The position numbers were made by a program, and so were the translations under genes. From Massilia arenae (GTDB lineage Bacteria; Pseudomonadota; Gammaproteobacteria; Burkholderiales; Burkholderiaceae_D), in assembly GCF_008014745.1 (NCBI RefSeq), contig NZ_VPFD01000020.1, positions 1-64,000 on the forward strand: DNA of 64,000 nt, written 5' to 3'. The notes under the pieces are model-generated. The model was not told the DNA's origin and did no database searches. It saw only the letters and a list, made by a program, of their open reading frames with translations. The first letter of the stretch is position 1. Every line of letters begins with the position of its first letter. This document shows positions 1-10,039 of the stretch, one piece after another.

Positions 1-1
1 C

Positions 2-85
2 CTGATCTATGGCGTCATTCGAACCGGCAAGCCATTTGACGCCAATTATCTTCACAAAAATCTTGCAATCCAAGACGGTATCTGA
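2..85 (+). CDS. C-terminal tail of a transposase, probably IS110 family (partial, runs off left edge)
   Basis: An open frame enters from the left edge and ends at a TGA (83-85), giving 27 residues that include GVIRTGKPFDANYL and end in LAIQDGI. From memory this resembles the end of IS110/IS116/IS902-type transposases, where a GVLKTGKPFD-like segment lies near the C-terminus. The stop codon lies inside the first copy of the CTGACCCTA-type repeat that fills the next 280 bases. Only the tail is visible, so it is unknown whether the gene is intact, and the family call is tentative. Confidence 0.4.
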   Translation: MIYGVIRTGKPFDANYLHKNLAIQDGI

Positions 86-360
86 CCCTATTTAATTTGT
101 GGGTAATATAGCGCTAACAGTTGGGGATTGTAGTCCTCTGCGGAATCTTATTTCCAGAGTGCTCGGCCGACGGTGCTCAAACCGCGGAAATTAATTAGGG
201 TCAGAGTAGAATTGCGGAGCAATTCCTCAAAGTTGTCAAACAATTCGACTCTGACCCTAATTAATGTGCACGAACTTTCAGGCAAGTCGAGGCTGGCTTG
301 TGCAGGATTAATGGGCACTCCGAAAGCTTTCTCGATAATTCGACACTGACCCTAATGGGC
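81..360. repeat. Cluster of CTGACCCTAATTAA-type repeats with a 25-bp inverted repeat
   Basis: Four copies of a motif around CTGACCCTA occur here: 81-95, 190-214 (inverted), 241-265 and 337-356. Arms 190-214 and 241-265 are reverse complements with one mismatch over 25 bases, around a 26-base loop. Copies 242-261 and 337-356 are direct repeats (20 bases, one mismatch). No gene is visible between 86 and 361. This resembles a REP-type intergenic repeat family or the debris of a transposition target; which of these it is remains inference. Confidence 0.6.
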
Positions 361-361
361 G

Positions 362-1210
362 TTAGTACTCGCGGCGGTCGGGTTTGATTTCCTGGAGGAT
401 GGTGGTGGCGATTTCTTCGATGGATTTTGTCGTCGACGAGAGCCAGCGGATGCCTTCGCGGCGCATCAGGTGTTCGGCTTCGTTGACTTCGTAGCGGCAG
501 TTTTCCAGGGAGGCGTATTTGCTGCCGGCGCGGCGCTCGTTGCGGATTTGCGAGAGGCGCTCGGGGGTAATCGTCAGGCCGAATAGTTTGGCCTTGAATG
601 GCGGTAAGGAACTCGGGAGCTTGCCGCGTTCGAAGTCGTCGGGGATTAACGGATAGTTTGCGGCTTTCAGGCCGTATTGCATCGCCAGGTACAGGCTCGT
701 CGGGGTTTTGCCGGAGCGCGAGACGCCGACCAGGATCACGTCGGCTTCCGCCAGGTTCTTGTGCGATTGGCCATCGTCGTGCGCCAGCGAGAAATTGATC
801 GCCTCGATGCGGTTCTTGTATTCCTCGGTGTCCACTGCATTGTGGATGCGCCCGATCGTGTGCGTCGACTTGACGTCGAGCTCTTGCTCGAGCGGCGCGA
901 CGAAGGTCTGGAACAGGTCCATGTGCATGCCGTTGGCCGAGCGGATCACGCTCGACAGGTCGTGCTTCACCAGGGTCGAGAACACGATCGGCCGCTGGCC
1001 GTGCAGCGCGAAGCTTTCGTTGATGCGGCGCGCAGCGTCGTGCGCCTTTTCGATCGAATCCACGAACGGCAGCCGGATCTGGCGGAAACGCAGGTCGAAC
1101 TGGCTCAACACGGCGTGACCGAAGGTCTCTGCCGTGATGCCGGTGCCGTCCGAAACGAAGAAGACGGTGCGCGAAGCGGTGACTGGAGGAGGCAGGGAAT
1201 CGTCGGTCAT
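362..1210 (-). CDS. ppsR: Phosphoenolpyruvate synthase regulatory protein (PSRP, DUF299)
   Basis: This is the bifunctional regulator that inactivates PEP synthase by ADP-dependent phosphorylation of a threonine and reactivates it by phosphate-dependent removal. The 282-residue product shows the family opening FFVSDGTGITAE (about 17-28), a P-loop GVSRSGKT at 162-169, and a conserved C-terminal LRREGIRWL-like segment. The frame stays open upstream to 1318, but MTDDSLPPP at 1210 gives the usual family length and puts SDGTG near residue 20, so I chose that start. It is divergent from ppsA, its substrate, across about 200 bases, which strongly supports the call. Confidence 0.93.
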   Translation of the reverse strand: MTDDSLPPPVTASRTVFFVSDGTGITAETFGHAVLSQFDLRFRQIRLPFVDSIEKAHDAARRINESFALHGQRPIVFSTLVKHDLSSVIRSANGMHMDLFQTFVAPLEQELDVKSTHTIGRIHNAVDTEEYKNRIEAINFSLAHDDGQSHKNLAEADVILVGVSRSGKTPTSLYLAMQYGLKAANYPLIPDDFERGKLPSSLPPFKAKLFGLTITPERLSQIRNERRAGSKYASLENCRYEVNEAEHLMRREGIRWLSSTTKSIEEIATTILQEIKPDRREY

Positions 1211-1411
1211 GATGGCGGAATCGGTATGCTTTGCTGACAAAGTAACATCAAAAGTGCGCTGCACTTCACCCTGTCGCGGGGTAAAATGCTCGGCAACGGG
1301 TTTTGCATTGTGCTGCACGCGGGCCAGAATAACAAGAACACGTCAAGACGCCCCCGCTTGCCGGCACCGATGCGCCAACAGCTTTCCATCATCAAGTAAG
1401 GGTGTTTTATC

Positions 1412-3844
<2,433 letters not shown>

Positions 3845-3947
3845 TCCCCGACATTCCCCATCGAGGGCCGCCGGTGCTACACTGGCAGGAATGATCGCTT
3901 TCCAAGCCCTCAAGATTGACCGCCGCAGCCCACCGCGCGGTCATGCG

Positions 3948-3984
3948 AACCCTCCTTACCCTCTCCGGGTAGCGAGGGTTTTTT
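3948..3984 (+). terminator. Rho-independent terminator between ppsA and the nfeD operon
   Basis: Arms AACCCTC (3948-3954) and GAGGGTT (3974-3980) pair around an inner TACCC/GGGTA helix, and the second arm runs directly into a T tract (3979-3984). It lies 104 bases after the ppsA stop and ends about 28 bases before nfeD, so it separates ppsA from the downstream operon. Confidence 0.8.
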
Positions 3985-4012
3985 CATTCCATGACAAGAA
4001 GGAGACCCTGAC

Positions 4013-4441
4013 ATGTCCGACTGGACGTACTGGCTGATTGGGGCCGGCGTACTGATCGTGGCCGAGCTGTTCATCGGCACGTTCTACCTCTTGATGATCG
4101 CGATCGGGCTGCTGTCCGGCGCCGCCGTCGCCTGGCTCGGCGCCAGCGGCCCGCTGCAGACGCTCGCGGCGGCGCTCGTCGGCATCGGCGCCACCATGGT
4201 GCTGCGCCGCACCCGCTATGCGCGGCCCGGACGCGGCAAGGCCGCGAACGACCCCAGCATCAACCTCGACATCGGCCAGCGCGTCACCGTGCCGCAGTGG
4301 CAGGAGCGGCGCGCACGCGTGATGTACCGCGGCGCGCTGTGGGACGTCGAGCTGCGCGCCGGCCTGGAACCGGAACCGGGCGACTTCGAGATCGTCGAAG
4401 TCCAGGGCAACCGCCTGATCGTCGCCCGCCGCCAGGCCTGA
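4013..4441 (+). CDS. NfeD-like membrane protein (short form)
   Basis: A 142-residue protein with hydrophobic helices in the first half (about 5-30 and 40-65) and a soluble C-terminal OB-fold-like domain (about 85-140). This is the layout of short NfeD proteins, which partner SPFH/stomatin proteins in the same operon. The SPFH gene follows 32 bases downstream, which is the main support. A GAAGGAGA Shine-Dalgarno lies just upstream. Short NfeD proteins lack the ClpP-type protease domain of long forms, and none is seen here. A membrane-organising role is family knowledge; the exact role is unknown. Confidence 0.82.
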   Translation: MSDWTYWLIGAGVLIVAELFIGTFYLLMIAIGLLSGAAVAWLGASGPLQTLAAALVGIGATMVLRRTRYARPGRGKAANDPSINLDIGQRVTVPQWQERRARVMYRGALWDVELRAGLEPEPGDFEIVEVQGNRLIVARRQA

Positions 4442-4473
4442 ACAAGAACAACCCATAACAGGAAGGGATGCAC

Positions 4474-5394
4474 ATGGAACTGTCTTTCAGCGTGGTCGCG
4501 ATCGTGATCTTCGCCATCGCCCTGGTCTTCGTGTTCAAGACCATCAACGTGGTGCCGCAGCAGAACGCCTGGGTGGTCGAGCGCCTCGGCAAGTACCACG
4601 CCACCCTGGCCCCCGGCCTGAACATCGTGGTGCCCTTCATCGACCGCGTCGCCTACAAGCACAGCCTGAAGGAGATCCCGCTCGACGTGCCGCCCCAGGT
4701 CTGCATCACGCGCGACAACACCCAGCTACACGTGGACGGCATCCTGTATTTCCAGGTGACCGACGCCATGCGCGCCTCCTACGGTTCGTCGAACTACATC
4801 CAGGCCATCACGCAACTGGCCCAGACCACCCTGCGCTCGGTGATCGGCCGCATGGAGCTGGACAAGACCTTCGAAGAGCGCGACCTGATCAACACCCATA
4901 TCGTGAACGCGATCGACGAGTCGGCCGCCAACTGGGGCGTCAAGGTGCTGCGCTACGAGATCAAGGACCTGACGCCGCCCGCCGAGATCCTGCTGGCGAT
5001 GCAGGCCCAGATCACGGCCGAACGCGAGAAGCGCGCCCTGATCGCGGCCTCGGAAGGCCGGCGCCAGGAGCAGATCAATATCGCCAGCGGCGAGCGCGAG
5101 GCGGCCATCGCGCGCTCCGAGGGCGAGAAGCAGGCCGAGATCAACCGCGCCCAGGGCGAGGCGGCCGCCATCGTGGCGCTGGCCGACGCCAGCGCAGCGG
5201 CACTGCGCCAGGTGGGCGAGGCGATCGCGTCGCCCGGTGGCATGGACGCGGTCAGCCTGCGCGTGGCCGAGCACTACGTGGACGCGTTCGCGAACCTTGC
5301 CAAGACCAACAACACCCTGATCGTGCCGGCCAACCTGGGCGATATGAGCACCGTGATCGCCAGCGCGCTGCAGATCGTGAAGGCGCAAAAATGA
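4474..5394 (+). CDS. SPFH/band 7 (stomatin-like, QmcA-type) membrane protein
   Basis: A 306-residue protein with one N-terminal membrane helix (about 5-22), then an SPFH/band 7 domain (NAWVVERLGKYHATLAPGLN, later VLRYEIKDLTPP) and a charged, Ala/Glu-rich coiled-coil tail (AEREKRALIAASEGRRQEQ and following). Such proteins form oligomeric membrane scaffolds and modulate proteases or membrane domains. An ATG lies at 4468, but AGGAAGGG directly abuts it, so the ATG at 4474, six bases downstream of that site, is preferred. It sits between nfeD and a dehydrogenase whose start codon overlaps its stop. Confidence 0.88.
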   Translation: MELSFSVVAIVIFAIALVFVFKTINVVPQQNAWVVERLGKYHATLAPGLNIVVPFIDRVAYKHSLKEIPLDVPPQVCITRDNTQLHVDGILYFQVTDAMRASYGSSNYIQAITQLAQTTLRSVIGRMELDKTFEERDLINTHIVNAIDESAANWGVKVLRYEIKDLTPPAEILLAMQAQITAEREKRALIAASEGRRQEQINIASGEREAAIARSEGEKQAEINRAQGEAAAIVALADASAAALRQVGEAIASPGGMDAVSLRVAEHYVDAFANLAKTNNTLIVPANLGDMSTVIASALQIVKAQK

Positions 5395-6200
5395 GCCGGG
5401 TCATCGTCATCACCGGAGGGTCGGATGGTATCGGCGCCGAGATGGCACGCCAGCTGGCGGCCCGGCACGGCGCCGGTGTCAAGCTCGTGCTGGCCGCGCG
5501 CAACCAGGGGCCGCTCGACCTGGTCGCCGGCCAGTGCCAGGCGCTCGGCGCCGACACGCTCACGGTGGCCTTCGACGCCGGCCGCCAGGAGGATTGCCAG
5601 CGCCTGATCGCACAGGCGGTCGAACGCTTCGGGCGCATCGACGTCCTGGTCAACAATGCCGGTCGTTCGGCGCACGCCCTGTTCGAAGAGGTCGAGAGCC
5701 TGGCGTGGTACGAAGAGCTGATGCGCGTGAACCTGTGGGGCAGCGTGTGGTGCACCCAGGCCGCGCTGCCGCAGTTGAAGGCGAGCCGCGGCGCCATCGT
5801 GGCCGTGTCGTCGCTGGCGGGCCTGGTCGGGGTGCCGGGACGTACCGCATATTGCGCCACCAAGTTCGCGATGAGCGGCTTCTTCGAAGCACTGCGGGTG
5901 GAGCTGAAGCAGGCGGGCGTCAGCGTGACCACGGCCTATCCGGGTGTGGTGGCCACGCGCATCCGCTACCGCGGCTTCAACGCCAGGGGAGAAGAGGCCG
6001 GAGCCAGCGCGCTCAAGGAAGAAAAGGCGATGCCGGTCAAAGAATGCGCGCGCCTGATCGTCAAGGCGATGGAACATCGCGAGCGCGAGATCGTGATGAC
6101 GGCGCAGGGGAGGATCGGGCGCTGGCTCAAGCTGATCGCGCCCGGGGTGGTCGACAGGATGGCGCTGGCCGCCGTGAAGGACGACCTGCGCCTGCAATGA
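5391..6200 (+). CDS. Short-chain dehydrogenase/reductase (SDR), classical type
   Basis: A 269-residue oxidoreductase with a nucleotide-binding GGSDGIG (9-15), NNAG (88-91), and catalytic Ser141, Tyr154 and Lys158 (YCATK). The substrate cannot be read from the sequence; relatives are annotated as short-chain oxidoreductases acting on lipid or keto substrates. Its ATG overlaps the SPFH stop (ATGA at 5391-5394), so it is translationally coupled as the third gene of the operon. It converges with a TonB receptor gene 7 bases away, with no obvious terminator between them. Confidence 0.88.
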   Translation: MSRVIVITGGSDGIGAEMARQLAARHGAGVKLVLAARNQGPLDLVAGQCQALGADTLTVAFDAGRQEDCQRLIAQAVERFGRIDVLVNNAGRSAHALFEEVESLAWYEELMRVNLWGSVWCTQAALPQLKASRGAIVAVSSLAGLVGVPGRTAYCATKFAMSGFFEALRVELKQAGVSVTTAYPGVVATRIRYRGFNARGEEAGASALKEEKAMPVKECARLIVKAMEHREREIVMTAQGRIGRWLKLIAPGVVDRMALAAVKDDLRLQ

Positions 6201-6207
6201 TTACGAC

Positions 6208-8403
6208 TTAAAAACCGACCGTCGCCGACACCACCACGCTGCGCGGCGCCGCCAGCACCAGGTAGCCCGCGCCCGGATAGCCGCCGGCCGACGCCCAGTA
6301 ATTCTTGTCCGTGACGTTGTCCACGCGCGCGCGCAGGGTCAGGTCGCGGTCCATAAAGCGGGTGTTATAGGTCGCGCCCAGGTCCAGGCGGGTCCACGAC
6401 GGCAGCTTCTGCAGGTTGGCGCCGTCGGCATACTGCTTCGAGGTGTACACGGTGCGCGCGTTGACCGACAGGCCGTCCACGCCCGGCACGTCCCAGTCGG
6501 CGCCGATGTTCAGCTGCGTCTGCGGCACGCCGATCGCGTCCTTGCCCTGGTTCTTGCCGCCCTCGGTGATGCGCTGTTCGGCGTCGAGCAGGGTCAGGCC
6601 GCCCAGCACTTTCAGGCCGCGCACCGGGGTGCCGAAGACCGACAGCTCGACGCCGCGGTTGCGCTGTTCGCCGTACACGCCGAACACATTGTTCTCGACA
6701 TAGGCGCTCGGCTGGCTGGTGGTGAATACGGCCGCGGTCAGGCCGTAGCGGCCGCTGTCGTACTTGACGCCCGCTTCGCGCTGGCGCGAGACATAGGGGG
6801 CGAACTTGGTGCCCGAATTGACGATGCCGACGCCCGATGCCTCCGGGCCGCGCTGCAGGCCTTCGCTGTAGTTGGCATACACCGACACGTCCTTGCGCAG
6901 CTTGTAGACGATTGCGGCGAACGGCGTGTTCTCGCTTTCCTCGTAGCCGTCTCTTTCGAGGCCTGTGTCATTGCGGTAGCCATAGTCCTTGATGCGCTGG
7001 TGGCGCAGGCCGACGTTGACCAGCACCTTGTCGTCCATGAACGACATGGTGTCCGCGATGGCAAGGCTCGACAGGATGGACTTGCCCGTCACCAGCGGGT
7101 TATTCATGTCGCCGCCGGACGGCCAGGCGTCGGGTGGCGGCGGGGCCACGTCGCGCGGCGTATAGAGGTTCGAGGCGAAGCCCGCGAAGTCGCTCATGCC
7201 GAAGGCATTGCGCGACTTGGAGTGGAAGCCCGAGGCCGACGCGCTCAGCGTGTGCTTGACGGCGCCGGTGCGCAGCTCACCGCGCACGCCCACTTCGCCG
7301 GTGCGCACCTGGTCCTTGCGGATATTGTCGAAGCGGCTCATGGTGGCGTCGCCATTGACGGCGTTGACGTCGATGCCGGCCAGGATGTTGAATTCCTGGC
7401 CGTTGCGCAGGCCGGCGGCGGCCCAGGCCACCGCGTTCTCGCCCAGGTCGATCTCGGCGCGCACCGTGCCGAAGGTGTGGCGCTCGTTCGAGACGGTCCA
7501 GGGCTGGGCGAAATTGTGGCGCGAATCGGGCGCCGCGATCATCGGCAGCTCGGCAGCCAGGTCCACGCTCGGACGCGCATTGGTCAGCTGGTGGTCTTGC
7601 GCGCCGACGTCGGCCGACAGGCGATAGCCGCGGCCGCGGTAGTCGACGCCGATCGAATACACGGAGAGCTCGCGCTCCTCGCGGTCGACCGCGGTGTCGC
7701 CGTTGCGGTGCGCCACGTTGACGCGCACGCCGGCGCGGCCTTCCTCGCCGAAGCGGCGGCCCAGGTCGATGGCGCCGTAGCCCTGGCCGCCGGTCTCGAC
7801 GCCGACGGTGACTTCGCTCAGTTCCTGGTTCGGCGCGCGCTTGGGCAGGATGTTGATCGAGCCGCCGATGCTGCCGCCGGCCGGCGCCGCGCCGTTGATG
7901 AAGCTGTGCGCGCCGCGCAGCACCTCCACCCGTTCCATCAGCTCGGTCGCCACGAACTGGCGCGGGAGCAGGCCGTACAGGCCGTTATAGGCCGTGTCGT
8001 CCGAGCCGACCGCGAAGCCGCGGATCATGTACAGCTCCTGGTAATTGCCGAAACCGCGCGCCACCCGCACCGACGGATCGTTCTGCACCACGTCGCCCAC
8101 GCTGCGCGCCTGCTGGTCCTGGATCAGCGCATGGGTGTAGTTGGTGCTGTTGAACGGGGTGTCCATGATGTCGACGTTGCCCAAGAGGCCCAGGCGGCCG
8201 CCACGCGCCACCTGGCCGCCGGCATAGGCGGCCGGCAGGCCCTGGGCCGAGGCGTCGGCCGAGGCGGTCACGACCACGGTCGCGATGTTCTCGTCGGCTT
8301 TCGGTTCGGCTTGCTGGGCGAATGCCGTGGAAGACGCAGTCGTGGCAACGAGGAGGGCGGCGGCCAGCGCGGCCGGCGTCAAAGTGAAGCGCAGCGTGTT
8401 CAT
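6208..8403 (-). CDS. TonB-dependent siderophore receptor
   Basis: A 731-residue outer-membrane receptor. It has a signal peptide ending near AFA-QQA, a TonB-box-like segment (IATVVVTAS), a plug domain (VGDVVQNDPSVRV, MIRGF) and a 22-strand-type barrel ending in a C-terminal phenylalanine (SATVGF). This arrangement is typical of ferric-siderophore receptors, which import iron chelates using energy from TonB-ExbBD. There is no N-terminal STN signalling domain. A Fur-like box in the divergent promoter region and the PepSY gene opposite support iron control. The specific siderophore is unknown. Confidence 0.9.
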   Translation of the reverse strand: MNTLRFTLTPAALAAALLVATTASSTAFAQQAEPKADENIATVVVTASADASAQGLPAAYAGGQVARGGRLGLLGNVDIMDTPFNSTNYTHALIQDQQARSVGDVVQNDPSVRVARGFGNYQELYMIRGFAVGSDDTAYNGLYGLLPRQFVATELMERVEVLRGAHSFINGAAPAGGSIGGSINILPKRAPNQELSEVTVGVETGGQGYGAIDLGRRFGEEGRAGVRVNVAHRNGDTAVDREERELSVYSIGVDYRGRGYRLSADVGAQDHQLTNARPSVDLAAELPMIAAPDSRHNFAQPWTVSNERHTFGTVRAEIDLGENAVAWAAAGLRNGQEFNILAGIDVNAVNGDATMSRFDNIRKDQVRTGEVGVRGELRTGAVKHTLSASASGFHSKSRNAFGMSDFAGFASNLYTPRDVAPPPPDAWPSGGDMNNPLVTGKSILSSLAIADTMSFMDDKVLVNVGLRHQRIKDYGYRNDTGLERDGYEESENTPFAAIVYKLRKDVSVYANYSEGLQRGPEASGVGIVNSGTKFAPYVSRQREAGVKYDSGRYGLTAAVFTTSQPSAYVENNVFGVYGEQRNRGVELSVFGTPVRGLKVLGGLTLLDAEQRITEGGKNQGKDAIGVPQTQLNIGADWDVPGVDGLSVNARTVYTSKQYADGANLQKLPSWTRLDLGATYNTRFMDRDLTLRARVDNVTDKNYWASAGGYPGAGYLVLAAPRSVVVSATVGF

Positions 8404-8439
8404 GTGTCTTGCTCTTTTTATGCGTTAAAAGTAACGCGC

Positions 8440-8510
8440 ATTCTATGCCCGATACTTGCTTATGTAAATGAGAACGATTATTATTCATGGTCTGTATCTC
8501 TAGCTATAAT
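8440..8510. promoter_or_regulatory. Divergent promoters with a shared Fur-like box
   Basis: On the minus strand, TTTACA (8468-8463) and TAGAAT (8445-8440) are 17 bases apart and fit a sigma-70 promoter for the receptor. On the plus strand, TATAAT (8505-8510) is a perfect -10 for the PepSY gene. Between them, 8467-8485 matches the 19-base Fur consensus at 11 positions and touches the -35 region of both promoters, so one repressor could control both. A small inverted repeat (GCGTTA/TAACGC, 8422-8437) lies in the receptor leader. Confidence 0.65.
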
Positions 8511-8524
8511 GCATACCTAATAAC

Positions 8525-9709
8525 ATGTCACCCGTTTCCCTGCGCCGCTGGGGCTGGATTCACAAATGGTCCAGCCTGGTCTGCACCATCTTCATGCTGC
8601 TGCTGTGCCTCACCGGCCTGCCGCTCATCTATCACCATGAGATCGGCCACCTGCTGGGCAACGAAGTCGAGCCGCCGACCCTGTCGCAGCCCACGCCGAT
8701 GGGCAACGTCGACGCCGTGATCGCCTCGGCCAAGGAGCTGTACCCGACCAAGAAGCCGATGTTCATCTCGCAAGAGGCGGACGTGCCGGAGATCTGGCAC
8801 GTGACCCTGGCCGACCATATGCAGGACCATGACTACAAGCCGATCGCGGTCGATGCGCGCACCACCAAGGTGATCGTCGAACCGGCCTTCGAGGGTGGCG
8901 TGTTCATGTCGACCATGCTGGCGCTGCACGTCGACCTGTTCATGGGCCTGGCCGGCAAGCTGTTTTTGGGGTTGATGGCCCTGTTGCTGCTGGTCGCCAT
9001 CGTCAGCGGCGCGGTCCTGTACTCTCCCTTCATGCGCAAGCTCGATTTCGGCACCGTGCGCAAGGAAAAGAGCAGCCGCCTCAAATGGCTCGACATGCAC
9101 AACCTGCTGGGCATCGTCACGCTCACCTGGCTGTTCGTGGTCGGCGGCACCGGCATGATCAATACCTGGGCCGACCTGATGCTCAAGTATTACCAGCACA
9201 ATGAGCTGGGCCAGATCCTGGCCCAGTACAAGGACAAGGCGCCGCAGCCGCATACCGCCTCGGTGCACGACGCGATCGAGAAGGCCAAGGAACGCCTGCC
9301 GGGCATGCGGGTCGCCTTCGTGGCCTTCCCGGGCACCGACTTCAGCAGCGCCCATCACTACGGCATCTTCATGAACGGCGACGAGCCGTTCAGCTCGCGC
9401 ATGTACCAGCCGGTGCTGGTCGACGCCCATACCGGCGAGCTGACCGACGCGCCGCAACTGCCGTGGTACCTGAAGGCGCTGCTGGTGTCGCAGCCGCTGC
9501 ACTTCGGCGACTACGGCGGCCAGTGGATGAAATTCCTGTGGGCGGTGCTGGACATCGCGACCATCGTGATCCTGGTGACGGGCCTGTACCTGTGGGTCAA
9601 GCGCGGCAAGACCGCCAACGCGACGGCCAAGGCCGCGGCGCTGGACAAGCACGCGCCGCCCCGGGGCGTTGAGGCGCCGGCGCTGGCGCGCGAAGGAGGC
9701 GCATCGTGA
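8525..9709 (+). CDS. PepSY-associated transmembrane protein (iron-regulated, PiuB-like)
   Basis: A 394-residue inner-membrane protein opening with RRWGWIHKWSSLVCTIFM, the typical start of PepSY-TM proteins, followed by a helix, a periplasmic PepSY-like region (about 60-140), further helices (LFLGLMALLLLVAIVSGAVL; LLGIVTLTWLFVVGG) and a last helix before a basic tail (ILVTGLYLWVKRGK). Members sit beside siderophore receptors and are thought to help reduce or release iron at the inner membrane; direct evidence is limited. It faces the receptor gene across a Fur-like box and overlaps the next small gene. Confidence 0.85.
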   Translation: MSPVSLRRWGWIHKWSSLVCTIFMLLLCLTGLPLIYHHEIGHLLGNEVEPPTLSQPTPMGNVDAVIASAKELYPTKKPMFISQEADVPEIWHVTLADHMQDHDYKPIAVDARTTKVIVEPAFEGGVFMSTMLALHVDLFMGLAGKLFLGLMALLLLVAIVSGAVLYSPFMRKLDFGTVRKEKSSRLKWLDMHNLLGIVTLTWLFVVGGTGMINTWADLMLKYYQHNELGQILAQYKDKAPQPHTASVHDAIEKAKERLPGMRVAFVAFPGTDFSSAHHYGIFMNGDEPFSSRMYQPVLVDAHTGELTDAPQLPWYLKALLVSQPLHFGDYGGQWMKFLWAVLDIATIVILVTGLYLWVKRGKTANATAKAAALDKHAPPRGVEAPALAREGGAS

Positions 9710-9897
9710 GCAAAACGCCCATGCAAATCTGGGGCGTGCCGATCGTGCTCGCCATCCTCACCACCATCGGCCTGATCTCGGCCCTGCTGGGCGACGGCAT
9801 CTGGGACGCCCTGTCCGCCGTCACGCTCGGCATTCCTTGCCTGGTCGGCGCCTGGTACTGCCTGCGCCGCCGCCCGGCCGCCCGCCAGCACCGCTGA
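9706..9897 (+). CDS. Small two-helix membrane protein linked to the PepSY gene
   Basis: A 63-residue protein starting at GTG 9706, which overlaps the PepSY stop (TGA 9707-9709), so translation is probably coupled. Two hydrophobic segments (about 8-30 and 34-52) are followed by a basic tail (LRRRPAARQHR), suggesting a hairpin in the inner membrane with a cytoplasmic C-terminus. I do not recognise a named family. Its position suggests it works with the PepSY protein in iron uptake. Confidence 0.7.
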   Translation: MSKTPMQIWGVPIVLAILTTIGLISALLGDGIWDALSAVTLGIPCLVGAWYCLRRRPAARQHR

Positions 9898-9943
9898 ACG
9901 GGCCGCGCCGCGCAACACCCGGGACACTTTTCGTGCGCCGGGG

Positions 9944-9973
9944 TTGGTGGCGGCCCGTGCCACGCTGTATACT
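9944..9973 (+). promoter_or_regulatory. Candidate promoter of ppx
   Basis: TTGGTG (9944-9949) and TATACT (9968-9973) are separated by 18 bases, and TG immediately precedes the -10. Transcription would start near 9980, giving a leader of about 60 bases before the ppx ATG. It is judged by eye only. Confidence 0.4.
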
Positions 9974-10039
9974 TGGCGTCTAATCGATCCCGCGCAGCAT
10001 GAGCTGGCCGCGGGATTCGTCCATTTTCGAAAGGACCTC

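Noticed and set aside
1303..1331. Possible sigma-70 promoter of ppsA (TTGCAT and AGAATA)
   Set aside because: The spacing is 17 but the -10 match is too poor to support.
3845..4012. Small open frame across the ppsA-nfeD gap
   Set aside because: It reads through the terminator hairpin and the nfeD start, has no ribosome site and no coding character.
7000..8520. 506-codon open frame opposite the siderophore receptor
   Set aside because: The receptor on the other strand is complete with signal peptide and C-terminal Phe; this frame has no recognisable domain.
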